Shown: positions 44,431-53,814 of the stretch, one piece after another
How the letters are laid out: every line of letters starts with the position of its first letter
How positions within the stretch are numbered: the first letter of the stretch is position 1
NCBI RefSeq assembly: GCF_902459805.1
Contig: NZ_CABPST010000001.1
Span: 372,001-436,000 of the forward strand
Reading direction: 5' to 3'
Length of the DNA stretch: 64,000 nt
From: Pandoraea bronchicola
Lineage (GTDB): Bacteria; Pseudomonadota; Gammaproteobacteria; Burkholderiales; Burkholderiaceae
Notes under the pieces: model-generated
Seen by the model: only the letters and a program-made list of their open reading frames with translations
Told to the model about the DNA's origin: nothing
Database searches by the model: none
Position numbers and translations under genes: made by a program

Positions 44431-45603
44431 TCAGCGCTGATTACCGACGCTTCGGGCGGGGCCGCGATGACTGGGATCGAACATCGCGAGCAGGTAGATC
44501 AGCACGAGATACGGCCACGTCCACGCGAGCCAGCGTGCCAACACGTTGAAGTGGACATAGCGGCCTTGCCGCCACGATTGCAGCGCCGCCTCATAGTACG
44601 GATTCGCGGGCAGCAGATTGACAAAGACCAACAGCACGACGAGCGCCGCCAACGCGACCGCGCCGCGCAGTGCGCGCGGCCCGCGTCCGGCCACGAGCAA
44701 CACGAGTGCGCCGACGATCACGCCATAGATCGCCCCGGCCGTCACCCAGTCGAACGCCTGTGCCGGCGAGAACTGCCACGCCGACGCAACGGCCTTGATC
44801 GCGAACGCGCTCACGAACATCGCGCACAGCAGCGGCACGCGCGGCGCCGAGCGGCGGATCGCGAGCGTGGCGAGCAATCCGGCCAGAATGGTCCCGCTGG
44901 CGGTCACTACCGTCTCCCACAAGGCGTGACTGGCCACGGCATCGAGTTCGGAGAGATAGTCCTGCAACTGACCGAGTCGCGGCACCCAGTCGATGACGAG
45001 ATCGGTCACATCCGGGTCCTGCCAGAGCCATATCTGGCGCACGAGGTCGCCGTCTCCGAAGAGAAACTGTTGCGGATAGGCCTGCGCCCACGGCCATAGC
45101 GCCAACAGTACGAGCAGCAAACTCGCGTGCCGCTCAAACCATGCGAAGCGCAAATGCCGCAGCCATCCGCGATCGAGCAGCGGACTCGTGAGCGGCACCG
45201 CAATCGCACCACCGATGAGTGCGCCGAGGGCGTTCGTCGCGAGATCGACGTTCGACGCCACACGCGTCTGCAGGTATGTCTGCAAGGCCTCCATGCCGCA
45301 CGAGAGCCATGCGCCGAGCAAGAATGCCGCGAGTACCGCGCGCGTGCCGCGCCACGCGGGGTGCAGCGCCAGCACAGTCAGTATGCCCAGGGGGATATAG
45401 CCCAGCACATTGGTCACGACGTCGAAGATCGTCATCCAGCGCGGAAGCGGTGCGAACAGATAGTCGAACGGCCCCACGGCGGCGCGCTGGAATTCGAACG
45501 GGTACAGGCTCGCGTAGGCGATCAGCAAAATCAGGCAAATCAGCGCCTGACGCGCGAGCGGAGAGGCACGTCGTTGCCAGGGTTTGTCATCCTGCTCAGG
45601 CAT
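44431..45603 (-). CDS. VanZ-like integral membrane protein
   Basis: 390 residues with about nine predicted helices. The N-terminal half carries the VanZ-like pattern (DVVTNVLGYIPLGILTVLAL, then GMEALQTYLQTRVASNVDLATNALGALIGG). VanZ in enterococci gives low teicoplanin resistance by an unknown route; relatives in Gram-negatives are uncharacterised. It ends the leftward MCE/Mla-like operon, 12 bp after the lipoprotein gene, which suggests a link to envelope lipid traffic. Confidence 0.85.
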   Translation of the reverse strand: MPEQDDKPWQRRASPLARQALICLILLIAYASLYPFEFQRAAVGPFDYLFAPLPRWMTIFDVVTNVLGYIPLGILTVLALHPAWRGTRAVLAAFLLGAWLSCGMEALQTYLQTRVASNVDLATNALGALIGGAIAVPLTSPLLDRGWLRHLRFAWFERHASLLLVLLALWPWAQAYPQQFLFGDGDLVRQIWLWQDPDVTDLVIDWVPRLGQLQDYLSELDAVASHALWETVVTASGTILAGLLATLAIRRSAPRVPLLCAMFVSAFAIKAVASAWQFSPAQAFDWVTAGAIYGVIVGALVLLVAGRGPRALRGAVALAALVVLLVFVNLLPANPYYEAALQSWRQGRYVHFNVLARWLAWTWPYLVLIYLLAMFDPSHRGPARSVGNQR

Positions 45604-45615
45604 CGGGGCTGCACT

Positions 45616-46446
45616 CTATCGCGCGGGTGCAGACGCACCCGATGCCGGCGACCCAGCGGGCAAGGCCCGTGACTGTTCGCCCGCGCGTGTCGTGGCCGGC
45701 GGTGCCGGCACGCGGCCGGCGAGCCACTGGATCAGTTGCCTTTGTACCGCATCGGTGGCGGCGGCAAGCGCTCTTGTGCCGCCTGCGGCGTCGGCACTCG
45801 GCGCAGGCGCCTGCGCACGCAGCGTCGTCTGCGCGAGCAGCTTCGGCCCGTCGAACAGCGTGGCGCGCACCTGCACAACACCGTGACTCGACGACGTGCT
45901 GTCGAAGTACTGCGCAAACTCCTCGAGTTCCACGCGCATCGCGGGTGCAGCGGTCGGGTCGCCTGCCGACAGTACAGGCCGGTCGACCGACAGGGCCGCG
46001 CGCAGACGATCCCCGAAGAGCCGGGCGGGCGACGCGAGCCATCGGCTGTTCGCATACACGCGGGCCTGATCGCCGTCGCTTGCAGGCAGGCGGTAATAGA
46101 TCACGTCGGCGTCGAGCCAGCTCGGCGCACTGATCACCACTTTGAGTGGCGGCATGCGCGGCGCCCCGGCGGCGGTCACATCCCATGCGGGCGCGCCTGC
46201 GTTGGCTGCATTGGCCGTGTTCGCCACGTTGGCGGCGGCCGAAGCCGCAGGCACCATCGGCGGACCGAGATCGAAACGCGTCAGCGAGTCCGACGGCGTC
46301 GTCGCGGCACATCCGGCCATCAGCGCGGCCGTCCCGGCATAGAGCAGCCAAGTGGTCAGCGCGCGCAGCCGGCGCGGGCTACGGCGGCCAAGCCGCGTCG
46401 CAGTCGTTGCCTCGTTGGTCTGGATCGCGCCGGTAGGCTCAGTCAT
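45616..46446 (-). CDS. ABC-type transport auxiliary lipoprotein (PqiC-like)
   Basis: 276 residues. The lipobox LMAGC follows a long polar N-terminus, and the mature part is a PqiC/YmbA-type domain (VVISAPSWLDADVIYYRLP, ARVYANSRWLASPARLFGDRLRAALS). Such lipoproteins help MCE transporters at the outer membrane. I start it at 46446 (AGGGGA seven nucleotides upstream), but an ATG at 46482 that overlaps the MCE gene's stop (ATGA) is equally possible. The C-terminal 30 residues are Ala/Pro-rich. Confidence 0.82.
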   Translation of the reverse strand: MTEPTGAIQTNEATTATRLGRRSPRRLRALTTWLLYAGTAALMAGCAATTPSDSLTRFDLGPPMVPAASAAANVANTANAANAGAPAWDVTAAGAPRMPPLKVVISAPSWLDADVIYYRLPASDGDQARVYANSRWLASPARLFGDRLRAALSVDRPVLSAGDPTAAPAMRVELEEFAQYFDSTSSSHGVVQVRATLFDGPKLLAQTTLRAQAPAPSADAAGGTRALAAATDAVQRQLIQWLAGRVPAPPATTRAGEQSRALPAGSPASGASAPAR

Positions 46447-46478
46447 CTCGATATCCCCTTGCATGACGGTGTTGCGCA

Positions 46479-47438
46479 TCATTGACCTGCCCTGCCGGGC
46501 CACGAAAAACCGGTTTCACCCGGACCGGGTGGCGGCGGCGACGTACCGAAGAGCAGCGCGCGCGGATTGCGATTGATTGTCTCGGCGGCTTGGCCGACGG
46601 CCTGCGTCGTAGAGCGAAGATCGTCCGAGAGCGTGTTCAGACGCGGCAGCGCCTCCTGTTGCAGTGAGCCTTCGAATGTATGCATCGTTGCCTGGAATGC
46701 CGCCAGGCTCGATGTCGCCTGATCGGCCGCGCGACCCACGCTATCCAGATTGCGAATCAGCGGCCCCTGCGGATCGGCCAGTTGATTTGTCAGACGATGT
46801 GTACCGGCGAGCGTGCCGTTCAGTTCGCGCACGGTGTCGGGCAGTTGCTGGGTCACAGGTTCGAGTTGCTGCGCCACGCGATTCACGCTTTGCGCCGCAG
46901 TCTTCACACTGTTGATCGAGTCCAGTATGGCCTGCCGGTTGTCGGGCGAGAGCAGCTTGTTGACGGACGACGTCGCCTCCTCCAACTGATGCACGAGATT
47001 GTTACCGCGCCGCTGCAGTTCGTCGACGAAGCTCGGGCGCAGCCGCAATTGCGCGACATGCGCCGCCGACGACGGCAGCAACGTGCGGTCACGCCCATCG
47101 TCGTCCAGTTGCACGAAGGCCAGCCCCGTCACCCCTTGATAGCTCAGCGTGGCGAACGTCGACTTGGTCATCGGCGTGCCTTCGTTCACGAGAATGCGAA
47201 TCAGAATCTGGCCCGGCGTGCGTGGATCGAACCTGATCGAGTCCACCTTACCCACGCCCAGCCCGCGATACCGTACGGCGGATTCTGGATTCAGGCCGGT
47301 CACGTTGGTACGCGAGACCAGATCGTAGGGCACGCGAACGCGATTGTCCCGGTTGAACCAGTACACCGAAGCGGCAACGGCGGCGAGCAACGCCAGCGTG
47401 AAGAGGCCCGCCATGAATGCGTGCGATTTATTTTCCAT
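46479..47438 (-). CDS. MlaD-type MCE domain protein
   Basis: 319 residues: an N-terminal membrane anchor (residues 9-28) and one MCE domain (about 38-115: VPYDLVSRTNVTGLNPESAVRYRGLGVGKVDSIRF). A long helical tail follows (140-290) and a Pro-rich end. MCE proteins form hexameric periplasmic rings for phospholipid transfer. The single MCE domain fits the MlaD type, but the tail is longer than in E. coli MlaD and resembles PqiB-like or mycobacterial Mce proteins. It overlaps the ATPase gene by 11 bp. Confidence 0.9.
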   Translation of the reverse strand: MENKSHAFMAGLFTLALLAAVAASVYWFNRDNRVRVPYDLVSRTNVTGLNPESAVRYRGLGVGKVDSIRFDPRTPGQILIRILVNEGTPMTKSTFATLSYQGVTGLAFVQLDDDGRDRTLLPSSAAHVAQLRLRPSFVDELQRRGNNLVHQLEEATSSVNKLLSPDNRQAILDSINSVKTAAQSVNRVAQQLEPVTQQLPDTVRELNGTLAGTHRLTNQLADPQGPLIRNLDSVGRAADQATSSLAAFQATMHTFEGSLQQEALPRLNTLSDDLRSTTQAVGQAAETINRNPRALLFGTSPPPPGPGETGFSWPGRAGQ

Positions 47439-48372
47439 CGTCGAGTAACTCCGAAATCTTGGCGCGCCGCGCTGCGGGCAAGGCCAGCAACGCGCGTCTG
47501 CCGCGCTCACCGAGGAAGAAGCTGTGGATGAACGGGTGATCGACACACACCACGTCTTCCACCGGCGCGTTGACGAGCACCTTACGGTCGGCCAGCACGG
47601 CCACACGCGTGGCCAGCATCATCACCGTATCCAGATCGTGCGTGACCATCACGACGGTCAGGCCGAGCGAGCGATGCAGGCCGCGGATCATGTCCACGAA
47701 TTCGTCTGACGCCTGCGGATCGAGGCCGGCCGTAGGCTCATCGAGAAAGAGCAGTTCCGGCTCCAGTGCGATGGCCCGCGCGATCCCCACGCGCTTGATC
47801 ATCCCGCCGGACAACTCGGACGGCATGCGATTCGCCATGCGCCCCGACAGTCCCACCATCTCCAGCTTGTACATCACGACATCGCGAATCAGATCTTCCG
47901 AGAGCGTGTGCAGTTCACGCAGCGGCTGTGCAATATTGTCGAACACCGTCATCGCGGAGAATAGCGCGCCACGCTGAAACAGCATGCCTGAGCGGCGCCG
48001 CAGCAGGTGCGCGGTGCGCCGGTCGATCATCGTGATGTCGTGACCGAAGATGCTGATGTGGCCGCTCGTCGGGGACTCCAGTCCGATGACCTGCCGGATG
48101 AGTGTCGTCTTGCCCGACCCAGATCCGCCGACGAGCGCGATGATCTCGCTTTGCCGCACGGTGAGATCCAGATGCTCGTGAATTGTGTGCGTGCCGTACC
48201 GTTTGGTCAGATCGCGCACTTCGATCACCGGCTCGGCTTCACCGGGCAGCGTCGACGACACTGGCGGGCAGTTGGCAATGGCACCGGCCCGCACGTCACC
48301 GCCGGGCGCCAGCGGGGTCGCTTCGGTATCTGGCGTGGAGGACGGCAGATCTGGGACAGTGGATTCGTGCAT
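47428..48372 (-). CDS. MlaF-like ABC ATPase
   Basis: 314 residues. A polar N-terminal extension of about 50 residues precedes a complete ABC domain: Walker A GGSGSGKTTLIRQ, signature LSGGMIKRVGIARA and Walker B LLFLDEPTAGLD. The IKR variant in the signature is typical of MlaF. It energises lipid movement with the MlaE-like permease, whose stop overlaps its start codon. Confidence 0.92.
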   Translation of the reverse strand: MHESTVPDLPSSTPDTEATPLAPGGDVRAGAIANCPPVSSTLPGEAEPVIEVRDLTKRYGTHTIHEHLDLTVRQSEIIALVGGSGSGKTTLIRQVIGLESPTSGHISIFGHDITMIDRRTAHLLRRRSGMLFQRGALFSAMTVFDNIAQPLRELHTLSEDLIRDVVMYKLEMVGLSGRMANRMPSELSGGMIKRVGIARAIALEPELLFLDEPTAGLDPQASDEFVDMIRGLHRSLGLTVVMVTHDLDTVMMLATRVAVLADRKVLVNAPVEDVVCVDHPFIHSFFLGERGRRALLALPAARRAKISELLDDGK

Positions 48373-49493
48373 CAGCCGATCCCCACGTTACGGAACAGAA
48401 TCGCGAAAACGGCGTCGGCGAGGATCACGACGGTGATCGATGTCACCACCGACTGCGTCGTGCCTTCTCCAAGACTCTGCGTATTGGGCTTGACGCGCAT
48501 GCCGAAGTGACAGGCCACGAGGGCAATCAACATGCCGAAGACGACACCTTTGCCCAGACCGATCCACAGGTTGGCGATGTTCACCGCGTTAGGCAGCGTT
48601 GTGAAGAAGTAGTGCAGTCCGATGCCCAGTTCGTATTTCGCGGCGAGCGCGCCGCCGAGCAAGGCAACGATGTTCGTCCACATGACCAGCAGCGGCATGG
48701 CAATCGCCAGGGCAATGACCTTCGGAAGTACAAGCCGGAGTCCGTGTGGAATGTCCATCACGCGCATCGCGTCCAGCTCTTCGGTCACGCGCATCACGCC
48801 CAACTGGGCGGTGATCGCCGACCCCGAACGTCCCGCCACGAGAATCGCGGAAAGCACCGGTCCGAGTTCCCGGATCACCGAGAGACCGAGGATGTTCACG
48901 ATGAATGTGCTCGCCCCGTACAGCTTCAGTTGCTGGGCAGATAGATAGGACAGCACGATGCCGATCAGGAACGCTACCAGCGCCGTGATGCCGAGCGCCT
49001 TGGTTCCCGCGCTATAGATATTGGCCGACATCTCCAACCATGGCGCCCGCACCGGATGGCGAATGACACGGCCGAGGTCGATCACGAAGCGACCGAACAT
49101 CGTGATGCCGTCGCGCAAATGCTCCCCCAACGAGAACAGCGAGTACCCCAGCCGACTGACCGGATCGACGCGGCGCGTGGGCACCGGACTTTGCCGCGTG
49201 CGGTCGAATTCGGCAAGGTGATCGAACAGCGCACGTTGTGTCGGCGTCAGCGCAATGCGCTCCGGGTACCGACGTTGCCAGTAACGCCACAAAGCCTGCG
49301 CGCCAACGTGATCGAGCCGTTCGACACAGGTCAGATCCCACGCCAGCTCCCCGCGAGGCAGGGCGCGCACGAGACGCAGCAGCATTTTCTTGCGCTGCGA
49401 AAGCGCCAGCGCTGTCCATAGGCCGCGCAGCATGACCACCGGGCCTTGCGACGAGGGGGTCAGCTCCAGAGTGGGCACGGCATCGAGGTTCAA
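48372..49493 (-). CDS. MlaE-like permease with N-terminal STAS-like domain
   Basis: 373 residues. Residues 1-100 resemble an STAS domain (WDLTCVERLDHVGAQALWRYW); in E. coli this function is a separate protein, MlaB. The MlaE permease domain follows (GITALVAFLIGIVLSYLSAQQLKLYG, ELGPVLSAILVAGRSGSAITAQLG, FFTTLPNAVNIANLWIG). The fused form is common in a second class of Mla-like systems. The start is TTG at 49493 with AGGAGA nine nucleotides upstream. It is the first gene of the operon. Confidence 0.92.
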   Translation of the reverse strand: MNLDAVPTLELTPSSQGPVVMLRGLWTALALSQRKKMLLRLVRALPRGELAWDLTCVERLDHVGAQALWRYWQRRYPERIALTPTQRALFDHLAEFDRTRQSPVPTRRVDPVSRLGYSLFSLGEHLRDGITMFGRFVIDLGRVIRHPVRAPWLEMSANIYSAGTKALGITALVAFLIGIVLSYLSAQQLKLYGASTFIVNILGLSVIRELGPVLSAILVAGRSGSAITAQLGVMRVTEELDAMRVMDIPHGLRLVLPKVIALAIAMPLLVMWTNIVALLGGALAAKYELGIGLHYFFTTLPNAVNIANLWIGLGKGVVFGMLIALVACHFGMRVKPNTQSLGEGTTQSVVTSITVVILADAVFAILFRNVGIG

Positions 49494-49697
49494 AACAGAC
49501 GATCTCCTGGCAAAAAACCGCCGGAATCCGGCAAAACGGGGTCATTGTACGGTACAGGCGGGACCCAGCGATGGCAACCCGCCAAGGGCTGAAAACGCGC
49601 CGGAATCGGCTGACTTGCGCCTCGGATGATGCCGAAAAACAAGGATCGACGCAGCGCAGACCGGCGCGGCACCGGCCTCGCCGCTACAATAGCAGCC

Positions 49698-50702
49698 ATG
49701 AATAACGCCGCATCTTCCTCGCTGAACACCGTCCTCGCCGCCTCGGCTGCGGGTTGCCCCGAACACCCGTGCGGCGGGGCTGGCGAGCCGTCGCGCGACA
49801 CTGCGGCGCGCTCACTCGATGGCGACCGAATTCGCTTGCATCTGGCTGCGGCTTGCCGTCACTGGCAGATCGAAGTCGTCGACGCCACTGGCTCCACGAA
49901 TCTCGACCTTCTCGCACGGCTTCGTGAAGATGCCTCGTGCGCGCCTGTGGTGCGCGCCGCGATGCAGCAGACGGCCGGACGCGGACAACGCGGCCGGGCC
50001 TGGCAAAGCGTGCCGGGCGACAGTCTCACGTTCTCGCTGGCGTACGTGCTGCCGGGCGGACCGGCCGAGTTGGCCGGACTGTCGCTTGCCACGGGTGTCG
50101 CTGTCGTGGAAGGGCTATCGGATCTGCCGCTGTCGGCACCGCATGCGCTTGGCCTCAAGTGGCCGAACGACGTGCTGCTGCGTGGCGGCAAGCTCGCGGG
50201 CATTCTGATCGAGACCGTCCCGGCCGGGCCGGGACGGATCGGTGTCGTGATCGGCATCGGTGTCAATCTTCGGCAGGCCGGGGATGTCGCAACGCGCATC
50301 GACAACGCAGCCGCTGCCAGCGCGCCCGCCGACACCGGCGTTGCAACGTCCGTCATCCCTGCCACACCGCCCGCCGCGCTCGAATCGGTACTCCCGGCAC
50401 CGGATATGTCGTCGGTGCTCATTGCCTTGGTGCAGCGTCTTGCCGCCATGCTGGACCGTTTTGCCGAACATCGCTTCAGCGCATTCCGCGACGACTGGGA
50501 GGCCATGCACGCCTACGGCGGGGCATCGATTCGTGTCATCGAGCACGGCCGGGACTTGCTGCATGGCGTGGCGCTCGGCGTCGACTCGCAAGGCTGCCTG
50601 CGGGTCGCCACTGACGAAGGCGAGCGCGTTGTCGCCAGCGGCGAAGTCTCCGTGCGATTGCTCGATACGTCCGCGCCGGGCGCACAAGGAGTCCGCCGAT
50701 GA
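49698..50702 (+). CDS. birA: Biotin-[acetyl-CoA-carboxylase] ligase (no DNA-binding domain)
   Basis: 334 residues. Ligase core: biotin-binding EVVDATGSTNLDLL, the adenylate loop QTAGRGQRGRAWQS, KWPNDVLLRGGKLAGILIE and GIGVNL. The N-terminal helix-turn-helix of E. coli BirA is absent, so it is not a repressor. An Ala/Pro-rich insertion of about 45 residues (near 210-255) interrupts the C-terminal part. It overlaps coaX by 4 bp (ATGA). Confidence 0.93.
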   Translation: MNNAASSSLNTVLAASAAGCPEHPCGGAGEPSRDTAARSLDGDRIRLHLAAACRHWQIEVVDATGSTNLDLLARLREDASCAPVVRAAMQQTAGRGQRGRAWQSVPGDSLTFSLAYVLPGGPAELAGLSLATGVAVVEGLSDLPLSAPHALGLKWPNDVLLRGGKLAGILIETVPAGPGRIGVVIGIGVNLRQAGDVATRIDNAAAASAPADTGVATSVIPATPPAALESVLPAPDMSSVLIALVQRLAAMLDRFAEHRFSAFRDDWEAMHAYGGASIRVIEHGRDLLHGVALGVDSQGCLRVATDEGERVVASGEVSVRLLDTSAPGAQGVRR

Positions 50703-51805
50703 CCGTCTCCCGACGCACGCCCCCATCCCTAACGACAGGTACGGCAAAGGCGGCAGCCATCACCCCCGACACCCACGTCGCGAACGACATCGGGGGCGCA
50801 AGCGGTGCAGAACACGCGCCATGGCTTCTCGTAGACGCCGGGAACAGCCGGATCAAATGGGCACTGGCGCCAGCCGTGCGACCGGCCGAATGGCGTGCCG
50901 CGTCGCCGTCGTTTCTGGCCAGCGGTGCCGTGGACCATGCCGAATGGCGCACGCTCGCAACCCAAATCCGTGCGGGCTGGGCAGCGCTGGCCTCCGGGCG
51001 GGGCGGCGACGCCCACTTCCCCCCGAATACGGCCCCGCTCGCGATCGGTCAGGGCGGACAGGACGAAGGCTTCATTTGCCCGGTACCTGCCGGCGTCTGG
51101 CTGGCGAATGTCGCTGGCGACGCGGCGGAGCAAGCCGTTCGCATGACGCTGCAAACGCTATGGGGCATGGCCTCGGCCGATTGGCTGCAGGTCTTGCGTG
51201 CCAGCGAGTCACGCGCAGGCGTGCGCAACGGTTATCACACGCCCGCTCAACTCGGCAGCGATCGTTGGGCGAGCCTGATCGGTGCGCATGCCGCATGGCC
51301 CGGCGAACACCTGCTGATTGTGACGTTGGGCACGGCCACGACCGTTGAAGCCTTGCGTGCCGACGGCGACTATCTCGGCGGATTGATCGCGCCAGGTCCC
51401 GCGCTGATGCTTCAGTCTCTCGCACAAGGCACGGCCCAGTTGCCGACGCTCGACGCCACCATGCCATCCGGCGGGCAGGCATTTGCCCGCAGCACGGCCG
51501 ACGCCATTCTGCGCGGCTGCGCCGCAGCGCAGGCCGGTCTCGTCGAGCGCAGTCACGCGCAACTGCAGGCGCAACTCGGCGCGCCGGTACGTTGCGTGCT
51601 CTCGGGCGGTGCCCGGCGCACACTTGCGCAAACCCTCACCCTGCCCTTTACGGAACACGATCAATTGGTGCCGGCAGGGTTGTACGAGGTTGCATTGCGG
51701 GCGGTTGGCGCGGATGCGACAGCGGCCGGGGCAACGCGCTCTATCAAGACAGATCCATCGGCATCCGCGCCGCGCGATGCCGGACGTGCTCCGGGAGGTG
51801 CCTGA
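50699..51805 (+). CDS. coaX: Type III pantothenate kinase
   Basis: First step of coenzyme A synthesis. The N-terminal phosphate motif LLVDAGNSRIKWAL, GSDRWASLIGAHA and the P-loop-like ILVTLGTATTVE segment (here LLIVTLGTATTVEAL), then YLGGLIAPGPALM, identify CoaX. At 368 residues it is about 100 longer than usual: a 40-residue N-terminal leader, an internal Gly/Ala-rich insertion (about 95-125) and a polar tail. The start is supported by the ATGA overlap with birA. Confidence 0.93.
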   Translation: MTVSRRTPPSLTTGTAKAAAITPDTHVANDIGGASGAEHAPWLLVDAGNSRIKWALAPAVRPAEWRAASPSFLASGAVDHAEWRTLATQIRAGWAALASGRGGDAHFPPNTAPLAIGQGGQDEGFICPVPAGVWLANVAGDAAEQAVRMTLQTLWGMASADWLQVLRASESRAGVRNGYHTPAQLGSDRWASLIGAHAAWPGEHLLIVTLGTATTVEALRADGDYLGGLIAPGPALMLQSLAQGTAQLPTLDATMPSGGQAFARSTADAILRGCAAAQAGLVERSHAQLQAQLGAPVRCVLSGGARRTLAQTLTLPFTEHDQLVPAGLYEVALRAVGADATAAGATRSIKTDPSASAPRDAGRAPGGA

Positions 51806-51806
51806 G

Positions 51807-52733
51807 ATGTTGCGTGCGCTGCTGCTTGTCATGTTCCTGGCGGCCAACGCTGCGCTCGCTGCGGTGCAGCTCGGCTGGCTGAAATGGCGTGACGTAATGC
51901 CCGCCACCGGCCGCGAACCCGCACGCGTCGAAAAGCAACTCGAGCCCGAAAACATCCGCCTCACGGGGGTTGAGGTCAGCGGACAAGCGTCGGCCGCGAC
52001 AGCGGTGAGCCGTGACGCCGCGCCGGGTGGGGCGAGCGGTGGGAGCGGTGGGAGCGGTGTTGGCAACACCGGCGCCCACGACGACGGGCAGCGTGTCACA
52101 GGTGGCCAACAAGCCTCGGCGGCGGCCGCGTTGGCGGCGACGACAGCGGCCACGACTGCGGCCACGAATCAGGCCGTTGCCGCGAAAGCGCCGAGTGCGG
52201 TCTCGAGCGACGCGTCGGCATCGCAAACGGCGGCCGCCGCTGCCGCGCCCATCTGCCTCGACATCGGTCCGTTCGCGTCCAACGACGCACAGCAGGCGCG
52301 AGGCTTGTTGCTCGCGGCGCTGCCAGCCGGACAAGGTGACATTCAGTCCGTAGCGCTCGACAAGCGATATTGGGTACATCTCGGCCCGGTGCCCAACAAG
52401 GCAGCCGCCGACAAGCAAGTGGCACAACTGCGCTCGGCAGGCGTCACGGAGTACTTCCTGCTCAACGACGACGGTTCGAATCTCGTTGTCTCGCTAGGAC
52501 TCTTCAACGACCGGGAACGTGCGGTGCGGCTGATGGCCGCGGCACAAAAGAAAGGCATCACGCCGCAATTGAGCGAGAGGCCGAATGTGAAGAGCCGGAT
52601 CGTCTACCGCATCGCCGGGATCAACGCGAATGCCGCAGCGCAGGTGCGTGGCGTGGTGACACAACAATGGTCGGCACAGTTGGTGCGCACCTGCCCCTCA
52701 CCGGCCGGCAGCCCGCCAGAAGGCACTCACTGA
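51807..52733 (+). CDS. SPOR domain-containing membrane protein
   Basis: 308 residues: an N-terminal membrane helix (residues 4-22, LLLVMFLAANAALAAVQLGWL), a low-complexity Ala/Gly/Ser/Thr linker (about 50-150, with GGSGGSG-type repeats), and a C-terminal SPOR-like domain (CLDIGPFASNDAQQARGLL, YWVHLGPVPNKAAADKQVAQLRSAG, SLGLFNDRERA). SPOR domains bind denuded glycan at the septum. It follows coaX directly in many Burkholderiaceae. The ATG at 51807 has GGAGGTG upstream. Confidence 0.85.
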   Translation: MLRALLLVMFLAANAALAAVQLGWLKWRDVMPATGREPARVEKQLEPENIRLTGVEVSGQASAATAVSRDAAPGGASGGSGGSGVGNTGAHDDGQRVTGGQQASAAAALAATTAATTAATNQAVAAKAPSAVSSDASASQTAAAAAAPICLDIGPFASNDAQQARGLLLAALPAGQGDIQSVALDKRYWVHLGPVPNKAAADKQVAQLRSAGVTEYFLLNDDGSNLVVSLGLFNDRERAVRLMAAAQKKGITPQLSERPNVKSRIVYRIAGINANAAAQVRGVVTQQWSAQLVRTCPSPAGSPPEGTH

Positions 52734-52806
52734 TCGCGATGCGCGCGGCGGGTCAGGGGCCGCGCCAACCGGGCGGCCCGGGTGGGCCGCGTTCAGCAAC
52801 GCAGGC

Positions 52807-53814
52807 TTACCCGACGCGCTTCAATTCGACAACAGGACGCACAACCCCGGTGCGAGTGCCGCGCGCGTTCTTGATGACCGGCGACACCCACGGTGCCAAG
52901 CCTGTCGTCTCAGGCGACTCGACCAGGCCGAGCGCCTTGAGTACTGCAACCGCTGCCGTATAGAGCGCTCGCATATTGCCGTCAACGACCTTGATCGCAA
53001 TGCCGAGTCCTGCGGAGCGCACACCGATCGTCTGGACACCGTCTGCACCGATCTTCGCCACCCAATCGCCAGGCGCCATGCGCATGAAGGCCAGATCGTT
53101 GCGCGCCGTGCCCGACACCATCTCCGGCTGCTGCGTCATGGCCGCGAAAAGGGTCGATAGTGCGGCATCGTCGCTTGCGGCCAACCGGGCATAAGCGGCA
53201 GCCAGCTTGTCGAGCGGCAACGCATAGTTCGGCGCAGAGCATCCGTCGATGCCCAGCGGCAGGGTATCGCCCTTCACACCAACGACATCGCCGACGCGGG
53301 CGCGAATCGCCTGCTGCAGCGGATGCGCCGGGTTCAGATAGGTGTCGAGCGGCAAACCGTGTTGCGCACAATACGCGAGAAAGCCCGCGTGTTTGCCTGA
53401 ACAGTTGTGATGCAGCGGTGTCGGCGTCAGATCGGCCGGCGCACGCTTTCCCGTCGCAGAGTAAAACGTCGGCGTGTGGCAACCGCATTGCAAATGATGC
53501 TCGTCACAACCCGCCTTGTTCAGCAGGCTTTTCACGCCTTCGACATGGAAGGTCTCGCCGGAGTGGCTCGCGCAAAGCAACGCAAGCTCCGGTTGCGTCA
53601 AACCGAAATGCCCGACACCATCGCCCTCGACGAATGGCAGCGCCTGAAACGGCTTGAGCGTGGAGCGTGAAAAGGTGAGGAACGACGGATCGCCTGCGGC
53701 ATATCGCAACCGCCCTTGCGCGTCGACAACCGCCACGCAACCGTAATGCACGCATTCGACCGTGTCGACGCCATCGGCGCCGCGAGTGACCTCAACGAGC
53801 GGCGCAAGACTCAT
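52807..53814 (-). CDS. Asparaginase (PF06089 / AnsA type)
   Basis: 335-residue L-asparaginase II family enzyme of the Rhizobium etli type, unrelated to E. coli AnsB. The patterns RSTLKPFQALPFVEGDG, CASHSGETFHVEGV, HHNCSGKHAGFLAYC and GIDGCSAPNYALPL are typical. It hydrolyses asparagine to aspartate and ammonia. Its ATG overlaps the rfaE2 stop (ATGA), an unexpected pairing of nitrogen metabolism with LPS heptose synthesis. Confidence 0.9.
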   Translation of the reverse strand: MSLAPLVEVTRGADGVDTVECVHYGCVAVVDAQGRLRYAAGDPSFLTFSRSTLKPFQALPFVEGDGVGHFGLTQPELALLCASHSGETFHVEGVKSLLNKAGCDEHHLQCGCHTPTFYSATGKRAPADLTPTPLHHNCSGKHAGFLAYCAQHGLPLDTYLNPAHPLQQAIRARVGDVVGVKGDTLPLGIDGCSAPNYALPLDKLAAAYARLAASDDAALSTLFAAMTQQPEMVSGTARNDLAFMRMAPGDWVAKIGADGVQTIGVRSAGLGIAIKVVDGNMRALYTAAVAVLKALGLVESPETTGLAPWVSPVIKNARGTRTGVVRPVVELKRVG

